Positions 49,843 to 58,192 of a DNA stretch of 64,000 bases are shown here, one piece after another (positions within the stretch are counted from its first letter, which is position 1; every line of letters begins with the position of its first letter). The DNA is from DASSUW01 sp963844205 (lineage in GTDB: Bacteria > Actinomycetota > Thermoleophilia > Solirubrobacterales > Solirubrobacteraceae). Where the stretch lies: positions 62,001-126,000 of the forward strand of contig CAWJNK010000015.1 of NCBI GenBank assembly GCA_963844205.1. The letters run 5' to 3'. Position numbers and translations under genes: made by a program. The notes under the pieces are model-generated. The model was not told where the DNA came from. It made no database searches and saw only the letters and a list, made by a program, of their open reading frames with translations.

Positions 49843-50783
49843 GCGAACCCGCCCTTGATGCGCCGGCGCCGGCGCGGGAGGCTGACGAGGGCGATGACGA
49901 GCAGCGTGAGCAGCGTGAGGAGATACGCCGTCGCCGCCGCCTGCCCGAAGGCGAACTCGTCGAAGCCCTGCCGGTAGACGAGGTAGTTGAGCGTCGTCGT
50001 CCCGCCCGCGGGACCGCCGCGGGTGAGCACGAAGATCGTGTCGAACGCCTTCATGGCCCAGACGAACAGGAAGATCATCACGGGCACGAGCACCGGGCCG
50101 ATCAGCGGGACGGTCATCAGCCGGAACTGCGTCCGCGGGCGCGCCCCGTCGAGCGCGGCGGCCTCGTAGATCTCCTTCGGCACGGTCTGGAGGCCCGCGA
50201 GGATGAACAGCGTCGCGAAGGGGATCCACCGCCACGACTCCGCGACGATCAGGGCGTGCAGCGCCAGCGTCGGATTGCCGAGCCACAGGACGTCGCCGTC
50301 GGCGCCGAAGGCGCGCAGCAGCCCGTTGATGAAGCCGAAGTCGGCGTTGAACATCTGGCCCCAGAGGACGCCCGAGACGATCGGCGGCAGCGCCCACGGC
50401 AGGAGCACGATCGCGCGGAGCGCTCCGCGGCCGACGAACCGCTGGTTGAGCAGCAGGGCGACGAGGAACGATGCGCTCATCGTGACGAGCACGACCATGA
50501 CGCCGAAGTAGACGGTCCGCAGCGCGGCCTCCCGGAACGCGGGGCTGGCGAGCGCGTCGGCGAAGTTCTCGAGCCCGACGAAACGCTCGATCGCCAGCGT
50601 CGCCGTGTCGAGCTCGGAGACGCTGTACACGAGCGTGGCGATCGCCGGATAGACGTAGATGCCCGCGACGACCAGCGACGCCGGCGCCACCAGCGCGAGG
50701 GCGAGCACCGCCTCGCGTTGCGCGAGCGTCAGGCGCCGGCGGCGGATGCCCGGTCGGCTGCGCAGCGTGCTCGCGCGCGCCAC
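49839..50783 (-). CDS. ABC transporter permease (MalF type), second system
   Basis: 314 residues, basic N-terminus then six membrane segments. EAA loop EAAALDGARPRTQFRLMTVPL. GTG start, 23 bases after the binding-protein stop. No ATPase gene accompanies this pair. Confidence 0.9.
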   Translation of the reverse strand: MARASTLRSRPGIRRRRLTLAQREAVLALALVAPASLVVAGIYVYPAIATLVYSVSELDTATLAIERFVGLENFADALASPAFREAALRTVYFGVMVVLVTMSASFLVALLLNQRFVGRGALRAIVLLPWALPPIVSGVLWGQMFNADFGFINGLLRAFGADGDVLWLGNPTLALHALIVAESWRWIPFATLFILAGLQTVPKEIYEAAALDGARPRTQFRLMTVPLIGPVLVPVMIFLFVWAMKAFDTIFVLTRGGPAGGTTTLNYLVYRQGFDEFAFGQAAATAYLLTLLTLLVIALVSLPRRRRRIKGGFA

Positions 50784-50806
50784 TCAGGTGACTCCTGCGC
50801 GTCGCC

Positions 50807-52153
50807 TCATTCCGCGCGCTTGGCCTCGATCGCCTTCACGGCGTCGTCCATGGCCTGCTGCGGGCTCTTCTTGCGACCGAGGGCCTCGTGGATCTCGTTC
50901 GAGAGCAGCTCCGCCCAGACGGTCCGATCCGCCGACCAGCCGCCGTCCACGGGGTAGTCGTACGACTTCCGCACGGCTTCGTTGACGGGGAACTTCTTGA
51001 GGTGCTTCGGGTCCTCGAGCAGCTCGGCGTAGATCGGCGCCCAGCTGCCCGCCGCGACGATCTCCTGCCCCTCGCGCGAGGCGACGAGCTCCATGAAGCG
51101 CCAGGCCTCGTCGCTGTTCTCGGCGAACGCCGGGACGGCGAGGTACTCGGAGCCGTCGACCGACGCGCTCGTCTCGACGGCCGGGTTCGGGGCGAAGCCG
51201 TTCTTGCCCGCGATCTTGGAGTCCTTCGGCGACGCCGCGACGCCGGCGATGAACGGCCAGGTGATGAAGAAGCCGCGGCGCCCGTCGAGGAACGCCGGCG
51301 ACGCGTCGAACACCCACGTGTAGGTCGTGACCGCGGGGTCGACCACCTTGTGGGTGTGGAGCAGGTCGACCAGCTTCGCGGTCGCCGCGACCCCCGCCTC
51401 GGAGTTCATGACGGGCTGCCCCTCCTCATCGAGGAACGAGCCGCCGTGCATCTGGATCAGCGAGCCCCACGTGAACAGGACGGCGGTACCCGCCCAGTTA
51501 TCGGTGTAGCCGTACACCTTGCCCGAGGTGAGCTTCTTAGCCGCGCCGACCATCGTGTCCCAGGAGTCCTTCTGAGCGTGCCAGCCCGCGGGCTCCTCGG
51601 GATCGAGGTCGGCGCGCTCGAGCAGCTCCTTGTTCCAGTGGAGGATCGGGGCCCCGATGGTCCACGGGACGCCGTACACGCCGTCGCCCACGGTCACGGC
51701 GCCGAGGGCGCGCTCCATCACCGTGCCGTTGCGCTTCGCGCCGTCGACGACGGCGGCGGCGTCCTTGAGCCACTTCTTGTCGATCAGCTCCGCGCCGACC
51801 TCGGTGCCCACGAACACGCTGTCCCAGGGCGAGGAGCGGGCGAGGAACGTCGTCGAGACCTTGTTCCGCAGGTCCGGCGTCGTGACCTTCTCGACCTTCG
51901 GCTTGACGCCGTACTTGCGCTCGTAGAGCTTGGCGATCTCGATCACCGGGTCCATGTGCGATCCGAGCAGCGTGCTCAGCTCGCCCGTGAAGTCCTCGCC
52001 GGGCGGCGCGCTCGTCTCGGCGCCGCCTCCGGTCCCGCCGCAGGCGGCCAGGAGCCCGGAGAGGCCGCCGAGCATCCCGAGCTGCGCCGTCGCCATCCCG
52101 CTCCTGGCCAGGAAGCTGCGCCGCGTCGTCATCGCGTTGATTTCGGCCCCCAT
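50807..52153 (-). CDS. ABC transporter solute-binding lipoprotein, second system
   Basis: 448 residues. Twin-arginine-like TTRRSFLARSGMATAQLG and lipobox LLAAC, so probably a Tat-exported lipoprotein. The body has the family-1 binding-protein pattern (VGVPWTIGAPILHWNKELLE; DGSEYLAVPAFAENSDEAW). GGAGGG precedes the ATG by 3-4 bases. A palindromic GGAACGTTCAAG operator lies about 40 bases upstream. First gene of the unit running to 45.2 kb. Confidence 0.9.
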   Translation of the reverse strand: MGAEINAMTTRRSFLARSGMATAQLGMLGGLSGLLAACGGTGGGAETSAPPGEDFTGELSTLLGSHMDPVIEIAKLYERKYGVKPKVEKVTTPDLRNKVSTTFLARSSPWDSVFVGTEVGAELIDKKWLKDAAAVVDGAKRNGTVMERALGAVTVGDGVYGVPWTIGAPILHWNKELLERADLDPEEPAGWHAQKDSWDTMVGAAKKLTSGKVYGYTDNWAGTAVLFTWGSLIQMHGGSFLDEEGQPVMNSEAGVAATAKLVDLLHTHKVVDPAVTTYTWVFDASPAFLDGRRGFFITWPFIAGVAASPKDSKIAGKNGFAPNPAVETSASVDGSEYLAVPAFAENSDEAWRFMELVASREGQEIVAAGSWAPIYAELLEDPKHLKKFPVNEAVRKSYDYPVDGGWSADRTVWAELLSNEIHEALGRKKSPQQAMDDAVKAIEAKRAE

Positions 52154-52190
52154 GGTCCCTCCGTTCGTGCAAGATCGAGTCCCAGATCCC

Positions 52191-52204
52191 CTGGAACGTT
52201 CAAG
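52191..52204. promoter_or_regulatory. LacI-type operator before the second binding protein
   Basis: CTGGAACGTTCAAG, palindromic around AACGTT with one arm mismatch. Shares GAACGTTCAAG with the site in the 53.3-kb divergent region. Confidence 0.65.
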
Positions 52205-52239
52205 GCACGATAGCGGACATGCTCGCGCTGTCAAGGCCG

Positions 52240-53277
52240 CTACGAGGAGTCGCGGACGCGCAGCTCGACCGGGAACTCGTGGCGTGCGGCGAGCTTCGTC
52301 TCGCCCTCGATGAGGCCCAGGAGCGCTTCGGCTCCCTGGCGGCCCATCTCGTATCCCGGGACGTAGACCGTGGTCAGCGGCGGGTCGACGAAGGCCGCGA
52401 ACTCGAAGTCGTCGAAGCCCGTGACGGCGAGGTCGCCCGGCACGCGCAGGCCCGCGCGCTTCGCGGCGCGGAGCGCGCCGAGCGCCAGCATGTCGCTCGC
52501 GGCCATGACCGCGGTGGGGGGTGATTCCTCGGCCAGCAGACGCTCGAGCATCTCGTCGCCGCCGCCCGGCCCGAGCCCGCCTTCGAAGCGCTCGAGCGCA
52601 GGGTCCGGCGCGATGCCGGCGGCGTCGAGCGCGCGGCGGTAGCCGCTGTGGCGCTGCTCGACCACCGGCCACGGGACCCGCGCCGCGATGAAGGCGATCC
52701 GTTCGTGGCCGCGCTCGATCAGGTGCTCGGTGAGCTGGCGCGCTCCCTCCTCGTTGGCCGCGGTGACGCAGGTGCAGCGCGGATCCGAGACGACCTCGTC
52801 GAACAGGACGAACGGAACCCCGAGCCGGCGCAGCCGGTCCAGATGACGCCGCCGGACCGCGGCCGGCCCCGAAAGGAGGACGCACGCGCCGTCCGCTCGC
52901 CGCTCCTCCAGCGGCGACAGGAGCTGAGCATGCCGGTCGTCCGGGCGGGCCGCCTGGATGAGCACGCCGTAGCCGCGATCGCGCGCGACGTCCCCGACGC
53001 CCGCGAGCATGAGGTCGGTGAGCGGGTCGGCCAGGTAGCGCAGGTGCTGGTCGAGCACGAGGAACGCGAGCGTCCGCGAGCGCCGGGAGCGCAGGCCGCG
53101 CGCACCGGCGTCCGGGTGGTAGTCGAGCTCCGTCATCGCCCGCTCGATCCGCTGCCGCGTGTCGGCCGAGACCATGCCGCGCCGCCCGTTGATCACGTTC
53201 GAGACGCTCTGGATGGACACGCCGGCGCGGCGTGCGACGTCGCGGATCGTGACTCGGGCTGGGCGGGGACTCGGCAT
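52240..53277 (-). CDS. LacI-family transcriptional regulator
   Basis: 345 residues. N-terminal HTH VTIRDVARRAGVSIQSVSNV and hinge INGRRGMVSADTRQRIERAM, followed by a periplasmic-binding-like effector domain (GHERIAFIAAR; ASDMLALGALRAAKRAGLRV). ATG 53277 starts the HTH at the usual distance. It is divergent from the aminotransferase gene and precedes the second transporter unit. Palindromes on both sides make it the likely repressor of all three. Confidence 0.9.
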   Translation of the reverse strand: MPSPRPARVTIRDVARRAGVSIQSVSNVINGRRGMVSADTRQRIERAMTELDYHPDAGARGLRSRRSRTLAFLVLDQHLRYLADPLTDLMLAGVGDVARDRGYGVLIQAARPDDRHAQLLSPLEERRADGACVLLSGPAAVRRRHLDRLRRLGVPFVLFDEVVSDPRCTCVTAANEEGARQLTEHLIERGHERIAFIAARVPWPVVEQRHSGYRRALDAAGIAPDPALERFEGGLGPGGGDEMLERLLAEESPPTAVMAASDMLALGALRAAKRAGLRVPGDLAVTGFDDFEFAAFVDPPLTTVYVPGYEMGRQGAEALLGLIEGETKLAARHEFPVELRVRDSS

Positions 53278-53324
53278 CGGCGGAACCGCTTGACGCTCGT
53301 CTGCGGCCGGCCTATGGTAAGACA

Positions 53325-53353
53325 TTGAACGTTCAAGTCCTGCAACGTTCAAG
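53325..53353. promoter_or_regulatory. Pair of LacI-type operators in the divergent region
   Basis: TTGAACGTTCAA (53325-53336) is a perfect 12-bp palindrome. TGCAACGTTCAA (53341-53352) is a close copy 16 bases on. They lie 47 bases from the LacI start and just before the leader ORF of the aminotransferase gene. Confidence 0.7.
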
Positions 53354-53360
53354 GAACCGC

Positions 53361-53396
53361 ATGCCGACCACACCGACGCCCGCGACCCGGACATGA
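53361..53396 (+). CDS. 11-codon leader ORF before the aminotransferase
   Basis: AAGGA, 5 bases, ATG, then MPTTPTPATRT and a TGA overlapping the aminotransferase ATG (ATGA). It could couple or attenuate translation of the downstream gene. It is very short and Thr/Pro-rich, so it may be fortuitous. Confidence 0.35.
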   Translation: MPTTPTPATRT

Positions 53397-54673
53397 CCGC
53401 CGTCAGCAGCTCATCGGAGGCGCTGCGCGCCCGCGCGCTCCGCCGTATGCCGGGCGGCGTGAGCTCGAACGTGCGGCTCGACGCTCCGGGGGTGTTCTTC
53501 GCCCGTGGCGCGGGCGCGCGGCTCTGGGACGTCGACGGCCGGGAGTACGTGGACTACCTGCTCGGGCAGGGCCCCGCGTTCCTGGGCCACGCCCACCCGG
53601 CCGTCGTCGAGGCGGTGACGCGCGCCTGCCGCGACGGGATGGTGTTCGGAGCCCAGCATCCGGCCGAGGTTGCGGCCGCCGAGAAGATCTGCGACGTCCT
53701 CGGGTGGCCGGACATGGTGCGCCTGGGCATGACCGGCACGGAGACGGTCCAGGCCGCCTTCCGCCTCGCCCGCGCGGTGACCGGGCGGCGGAAGCTCATC
53801 CGCTTCGAGGGCCAGTACCACGGCTGGCTGGACAACGTCCTCATCCGCTTCGAGCCCGGCCCGGCGTCGCCTGCGAGCGCCGGGCAGCTGCGCGAGGCGC
53901 TCGACCCGTCGATCGTGCTGCCGTGGAACGACCTCGACGCGGTGCAGGAGGCGATCGACCGCGAGGGCGACGCGATCGCGGCGATCATCACGGAGCCGGT
54001 CATGTTCAACCAGGGCGCCATCGAGCCACGTCTCGGCTTTCTCGAGGGCCTTCGCCGCCTGACGCGCGAGAGCGGTTCGCTGCTCATCTTCGACGAGGTG
54101 ATCACGGGCTTCCGCGTAGCGCTCGGCGGCGCCGTCGAGCGCTACGGCGTCGTCCCCGACCTCGCCGTCTACGGCAAGGCCCTCGCCGGCGGGTTCCCCG
54201 TCGCCGCGCTGGCCGGTCCGGGGGAGCTCATGGAGCGCTTCGGCAGCGCCGAGGTGAACCATTCCGGCACGTTCAACGCGTCGGTCATGGCGGCGGCGGC
54301 CGTGGTCGCGTCGATCGACGCGTTGGTGGACGATCCGCCTTATGACCGGGCCGAGGCTCACGGGCACGCGCTCATGGACGGTCTGACGCGGCTCGGCCAT
54401 GCGGCGGGCGTCCCGCTCCGCGTGCAGGGTCCGGGAGTGGGCTTCCACGCCTCCTTCGCCTCCGACGGGTTGGACTCGGGCGGGATCGAGGTGCACGACC
54501 TCCGCGGCCTCCGGGCGCTGGACGCCGAGCGCTACAAGCGCTTCGCGCGCCGGCTCGCCGAGAACGGCGTGTGGGTGGCCGCTCGCGGCATCTGGTACGT
54601 GTCCGCCGCGCACGGGCAGGCCGAGCTCTACGCGGCGCTCGCCGCCGTCGAGCGAGCGCTCGAGGACGCCTGA
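53393..54673 (+). CDS. Second GSA-aminomutase-like class III aminotransferase
   Basis: 426 residues. ALRRMPGGVSSNVRLDAPGV, YHGWLDNVLIR, the PLP Asp in LLIFDEVITGFRVA and the Lys in LAVYGKALAGGFPVAA. Related to, but clearly divergent from, the 431-aa enzyme at 33971-35266. Controlled by GAACGTTC operators rather than the IclR-type motif. Its TGA overlaps the M81 gene start (TGATG). Confidence 0.85.
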   Translation: MTAVSSSSEALRARALRRMPGGVSSNVRLDAPGVFFARGAGARLWDVDGREYVDYLLGQGPAFLGHAHPAVVEAVTRACRDGMVFGAQHPAEVAAAEKICDVLGWPDMVRLGMTGTETVQAAFRLARAVTGRRKLIRFEGQYHGWLDNVLIRFEPGPASPASAGQLREALDPSIVLPWNDLDAVQEAIDREGDAIAAIITEPVMFNQGAIEPRLGFLEGLRRLTRESGSLLIFDEVITGFRVALGGAVERYGVVPDLAVYGKALAGGFPVAALAGPGELMERFGSAEVNHSGTFNASVMAAAAVVASIDALVDDPPYDRAEAHGHALMDGLTRLGHAAGVPLRVQGPGVGFHASFASDGLDSGGIEVHDLRGLRALDAERYKRFARRLAENGVWVAARGIWYVSAAHGQAELYAALAAVERALEDA

Positions 54674-56121
54674 TGCGGGTCGGCGTCGCCGGGCTCTTCC
54701 ACGAGACGAACACCTACTCGGTGCAGCCGGCGACGCTCGACGACTTCGCGCGCTTCGAGCTCGACCGCGGCGACGCGATCCTCGACCGCCACGCCGGCAC
54801 CGGCACGGTCGTCGGCGGGTTCATGGACGGGCTCGACGGCTGCGAGATCGTTCCCCTGGCCTGCGCCGGGGCCTGGCCGTCCGGCCCGGCGCCGCGCGAC
54901 GTGATCGACCGCCTCCTGGGCGACCTCGACGCTGCCCTGTCGGGCGCCGGTCAGCTCGACGGCGTCCTCCTCGCCCTGCACGGCGCGATGGTCGCGGACG
55001 GCTGCGAGGACCCCGAGCTCGCCGCGGCGCGGCTCGTGCGCTCCCACGTCGGTGAGCGGCCGGTCGCCGTCGTGTTCGACCTCCACGGCAACCTCTCGCC
55101 CGACGTCGTCGCGCTCTGCGATGCCGTGGTGGCGTACGGCACGTACCCGCACGAGGACATGCGCGAGCGGGGGGCGGAGGCGGCGGCGCTGCTGCGCGGC
55201 GAGGTGCCGCTGTCCTCGGTCGTCGCGAAGGAGCCGCTCCTGAGCGCGCCGCTCGCCCAGGCGACGGCCGCGGAGCCGATGGCCGGGCTGTTGCGGCGAG
55301 CGCGCGAGCTCACGGCTTCGCACGAGCGGGTCGCCCGGATCTCGCTGCTGCCGGGCTTCCCGTACAGCGACGTCGCCCGCGCGGGCTTCAGCGTGGTGGT
55401 GACCGCGGAGCGAGGGGGCGAGGCCGACGCGGGGGCGCTGGCCGCGGAGCTCGCCGCCGACGTCCGGGCACGTGCCGACGCGTTCGCGCTGGAGCGGCCC
55501 GGCGCCGAGGCGGCGGTGTCGCAGGCGCTCGCCGCGGAGGCTCCCGTCGTGCTCGCCGACGTCGCCGACAACGTCGGGGGCGGGTCGCCGGGGGACGGGA
55601 CCGTGCTGCTCACCGAGCTGCTCGCGCAGCGCGCCCAAGGTGCCGTCGTCCAGATCGCGGACGCCGAGGTGGCTCGCCACGCCGCGGCGCGGGGTGAGGG
55701 CGCGCGGGTGGAGGCGCGCCTCGGCGGGAAGACCGACCGCCGTCACGGCGACCCCGTTGCGGTGCGCGGACGGGTGGCCGCCGTCACGGACGGCCGCTTC
55801 ACCTCGAGCTCGACGTGGATGACCGGGCAGACGTTCACGATGGGCACCACGGCGGTGCTCGACGTCGACGGCGTCACGGTCGTCGTGACCGAGCACGCGG
55901 TCCCGCCGTTCCACGCCGACGCCCTGGTCTCGGCGGGCGTCGACCTCGCCCGCGCGAGGATCGTCGTCGCCAAGGGCGCGGTCGCGTGGCGCGCCGCCTT
56001 CGGCGCGCTCGCGCGCACCGTCATCGAGGTCGACACGCCGGGCATCTGCCCGATCGACGTCGGAGCGCTCGAGCGGCGGACGACTCCCATGCGCTTCGAC
56101 CCCACCGAAGCCGGCCGGTGA
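54673..56121 (+). CDS. M81-family metallopeptidase (MlrC-like)
   Basis: 482 residues. GLFHETNTYSVQPATLDDF, FDLHGNLSP, YGTYPHEDM, DVADNVGGGSPGDGT and the C-terminal CPIDVGAL region are characteristic of MlrC/M81. Family members, first known from microcystin breakdown, occur widely beside ABC transporters for small peptide- or amide-like substrates. A 16-bp direct repeat (TGACGCGGCCGGGCCG) follows its end. Confidence 0.87.
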   Translation: MRVGVAGLFHETNTYSVQPATLDDFARFELDRGDAILDRHAGTGTVVGGFMDGLDGCEIVPLACAGAWPSGPAPRDVIDRLLGDLDAALSGAGQLDGVLLALHGAMVADGCEDPELAAARLVRSHVGERPVAVVFDLHGNLSPDVVALCDAVVAYGTYPHEDMRERGAEAAALLRGEVPLSSVVAKEPLLSAPLAQATAAEPMAGLLRRARELTASHERVARISLLPGFPYSDVARAGFSVVVTAERGGEADAGALAAELAADVRARADAFALERPGAEAAVSQALAAEAPVVLADVADNVGGGSPGDGTVLLTELLAQRAQGAVVQIADAEVARHAAARGEGARVEARLGGKTDRRHGDPVAVRGRVAAVTDGRFTSSSTWMTGQTFTMGTTAVLDVDGVTVVVTEHAVPPFHADALVSAGVDLARARIVVAKGAVAWRAAFGALARTVIEVDTPGICPIDVGALERRTTPMRFDPTEAGR

Positions 56122-56181
56122 CGCGGCCGGGCCGGCCCCTGACGCGGCCGGGCCGTCCGCTGCCAAGCGTACGGTGCGCGT

Positions 56182-57852
56182 GTGCGCGGGGACGGGTACA
56201 TGCAGCACGCCGTACGCCGCGCCCTGGGCATCGATCCCTGGCCGGTCCGCGTCGCGCCCGACGCGCCGTCCGAGCTTGACGAGCAGCAGCTCGGGATCAT
56301 CGCGGTGACGCTGGCGCTGCGGTTTCCGGAGTGGATCCTCCGGCGCGTCGAGCAGGCCGCCTACATCGACGACGCCACGTTGCGCTGGAAGGTCAGCGTG
56401 ACCATGCGCTGGCCCGACCCGGAGACGTTCCCGGAGGAGGCGCGGCCTGAGGAGGGCCAGCGGGTCTTCGTACCGCTCGCGGTGCACGCGAAAGCTCCCA
56501 TGACTCAGCTCGACGTCAGGGATCAGAGCGAGGACAGTCTGATGGTGCTACCGACCGAGCTGAACAGTCGCCTGGCCTCGACCGGGATGCTGGCCACCAT
56601 CTGGAGCCTGGCGCTCGAGGAGCGCCTCGGCGCTCCGCCGAGCGATCGCATCGTCGACGTGATCGACGCCATCACGAGCGCCGAGCCGGCACGAGCACGC
56701 GAGATCCTGCGCACGGAGCTCGACCGCGAGCTCGGGGCGATCCTGCGCACACCCGACGAGTACAAGGCGCTGCTCTTGGAGCTCGTCGAGAACTTCCTGC
56801 TGCTCGTGCCGGTGGAGTACGGGGCGAACGACGTACGCGTGCTGAAGTACGCCTACAGCTCGCCGCTGCCGTGGGCGCCCTCTCTCCGGAACCTTGCATC
56901 TCGTGTCGGCTGGGCAGATCACGAGGTGTCGCTTCTGCGACTGCCGCTCGGGCGGTCACGCAGCTATCACCTCGACGTCGGGGCGCCGGACGAGGTCCTG
57001 CTCGCGGCCGCCAGGCTCACCGGCCAATATGTGGTCGACGAAAGCGGCCACGACCCCGGCCTCGGCGGCGGTGAGTTCGACGAGGTCGCGATCGAGCTCG
57101 ACTCCGACGGCGGCAGCCCGCATGTCGACCTCCATGCGAGCCGTCCGGCGCGGGCCCTGCTCGCGACCACGAGGTCCGGCGAGGCCCCGTACGAGCCGAA
57201 CGATCCGGTCAAGGCGGCCGCAGCCGCACGGCCGACCGCGGTCCAGCGCTCGGATATGGGCTTTGCGACCGTGCGGTTCCGGGCTGACCCGAGCGGCGTC
57301 TTCGGTGCGCTGGCGTTCACCTCGGTCGTCAACGTCGCGCTGCTCTTCTGGGCGAAGGCGCATCTCTCACAGCTCGACGGCCAGATCGCCGCGGCCGTAC
57401 TGCTGACCGTGCCCGTGGTCGTCGTCGGCTATCTGGTCCGGCCCGGCGAGCACCAGTTCCTCACGCGGCTGCTTTTCGGTGTCCGGATGCTCTCCCTGGG
57501 CCTGGCCCTCTGCGGGTTCTTCGTCGCGACCCTGGTTGCCCAAGGACTCGTCCTCGAACGGCCGGCATTGCGAATATCGTACGAGTGCGAGGCGACCAGC
57601 CGGCTCCGCGGGACGCCGGAGGGGCGATTCACGGAGCTCGAGCAGCTCAGCTGCCTGCCGTCGACGCTCGGGGATCAGGCGGCCCCTGCACTGCGCCAGG
57701 GCGTCAAGCGCAAGGTCGCGATTGCAGCCTGGATCGCTACGGCGCTTGCCGCGATCATCGTCATCGGCTGGCTGCGCACGCGGTTCGCGAAGGTCGCTCG
57801 CCGGCCCCAGGAGAACGACGGCGAGCTAGACGACCTTCTCGAAGGGGGCTGA
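56182..57852 (+). CDS. Unrecognised membrane protein
   Basis: 556 residues. The soluble N-terminal 370 residues are acidic and mixed alpha/beta without a motif I can name. Four hydrophobic segments follow (AFTSVVNVALLFWAK; AAVLLTVPVVVVGYLV; MLSLGLALCGFFVATLVA; AAWIATALAAIIVIGWL), with an extracytoplasmic loop containing two Cys and a charged tail. The composition differs from the flanking genes (less GC at codon third positions in places). GTG 56182 or ATG 56200 could start it. No operon partner gives a clue. Confidence 0.65.
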   Translation: MRGDGYMQHAVRRALGIDPWPVRVAPDAPSELDEQQLGIIAVTLALRFPEWILRRVEQAAYIDDATLRWKVSVTMRWPDPETFPEEARPEEGQRVFVPLAVHAKAPMTQLDVRDQSEDSLMVLPTELNSRLASTGMLATIWSLALEERLGAPPSDRIVDVIDAITSAEPARAREILRTELDRELGAILRTPDEYKALLLELVENFLLLVPVEYGANDVRVLKYAYSSPLPWAPSLRNLASRVGWADHEVSLLRLPLGRSRSYHLDVGAPDEVLLAAARLTGQYVVDESGHDPGLGGGEFDEVAIELDSDGGSPHVDLHASRPARALLATTRSGEAPYEPNDPVKAAAAARPTAVQRSDMGFATVRFRADPSGVFGALAFTSVVNVALLFWAKAHLSQLDGQIAAAVLLTVPVVVVGYLVRPGEHQFLTRLLFGVRMLSLGLALCGFFVATLVAQGLVLERPALRISYECEATSRLRGTPEGRFTELEQLSCLPSTLGDQAAPALRQGVKRKVAIAAWIATALAAIIVIGWLRTRFAKVARRPQENDGELDDLLEGG

Positions 57853-57906
57853 AGACCAGAATCCCGTCGTTGGTCTCATCCGCGGCGACGTTTACACTCC
57901 TTCTCG

Positions 57907-58095
57907 ATGCGTAGGAACCGCCGTACAGAACCCAGCAAGGGCTCGATCGTCCGCAACGCGAACGGTCGCGCGGTGGCGCACACCTACAAGCATGATGTCC
58001 AACATCTCGACCGCATCATCACCGAGCGGTCGCTGAACGACGCCAAGGCGGCGAGCGAGCGCGCGCGCGAGGCGCGCGCTGAAGACTCCTCGTAG
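57907..58095 (+). CDS. 62-aa basic hypothetical protein
   Basis: MRRNRRTEPSKGSIVRNANG followed by a helical charged stretch (LDRIITERSLNDAKAASERA). Very basic N-terminus, acidic C-terminus, no Cys and no membrane segment. Composition and lack of Ala/Arg-only runs support a real gene. It is followed by CCGGCG-hairpin DNA (58123-58138), possibly its terminator. Confidence 0.55.
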   Translation: MRRNRRTEPSKGSIVRNANGRAVAHTYKHDVQHLDRIITERSLNDAKAASERAREARAEDSS

Positions 58096-58192
58096 GCCCG
58101 GGCGAGCGCCGGTCCAATCCCTCCGGCGCCTGCGCCGGTATTACCTGTGCCGCGGTCGATCAGCCGCGGAGGCCCCGGAGGGAGGAAGAGCC

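Noticed and set aside
56116..56160. Direct repeat TGACGCGGCCGGGCCG after the M81 gene as an attachment site
   Set aside because: Only two adjacent copies, low complexity and no integrase nearby; more likely slippage in GC-rich DNA.
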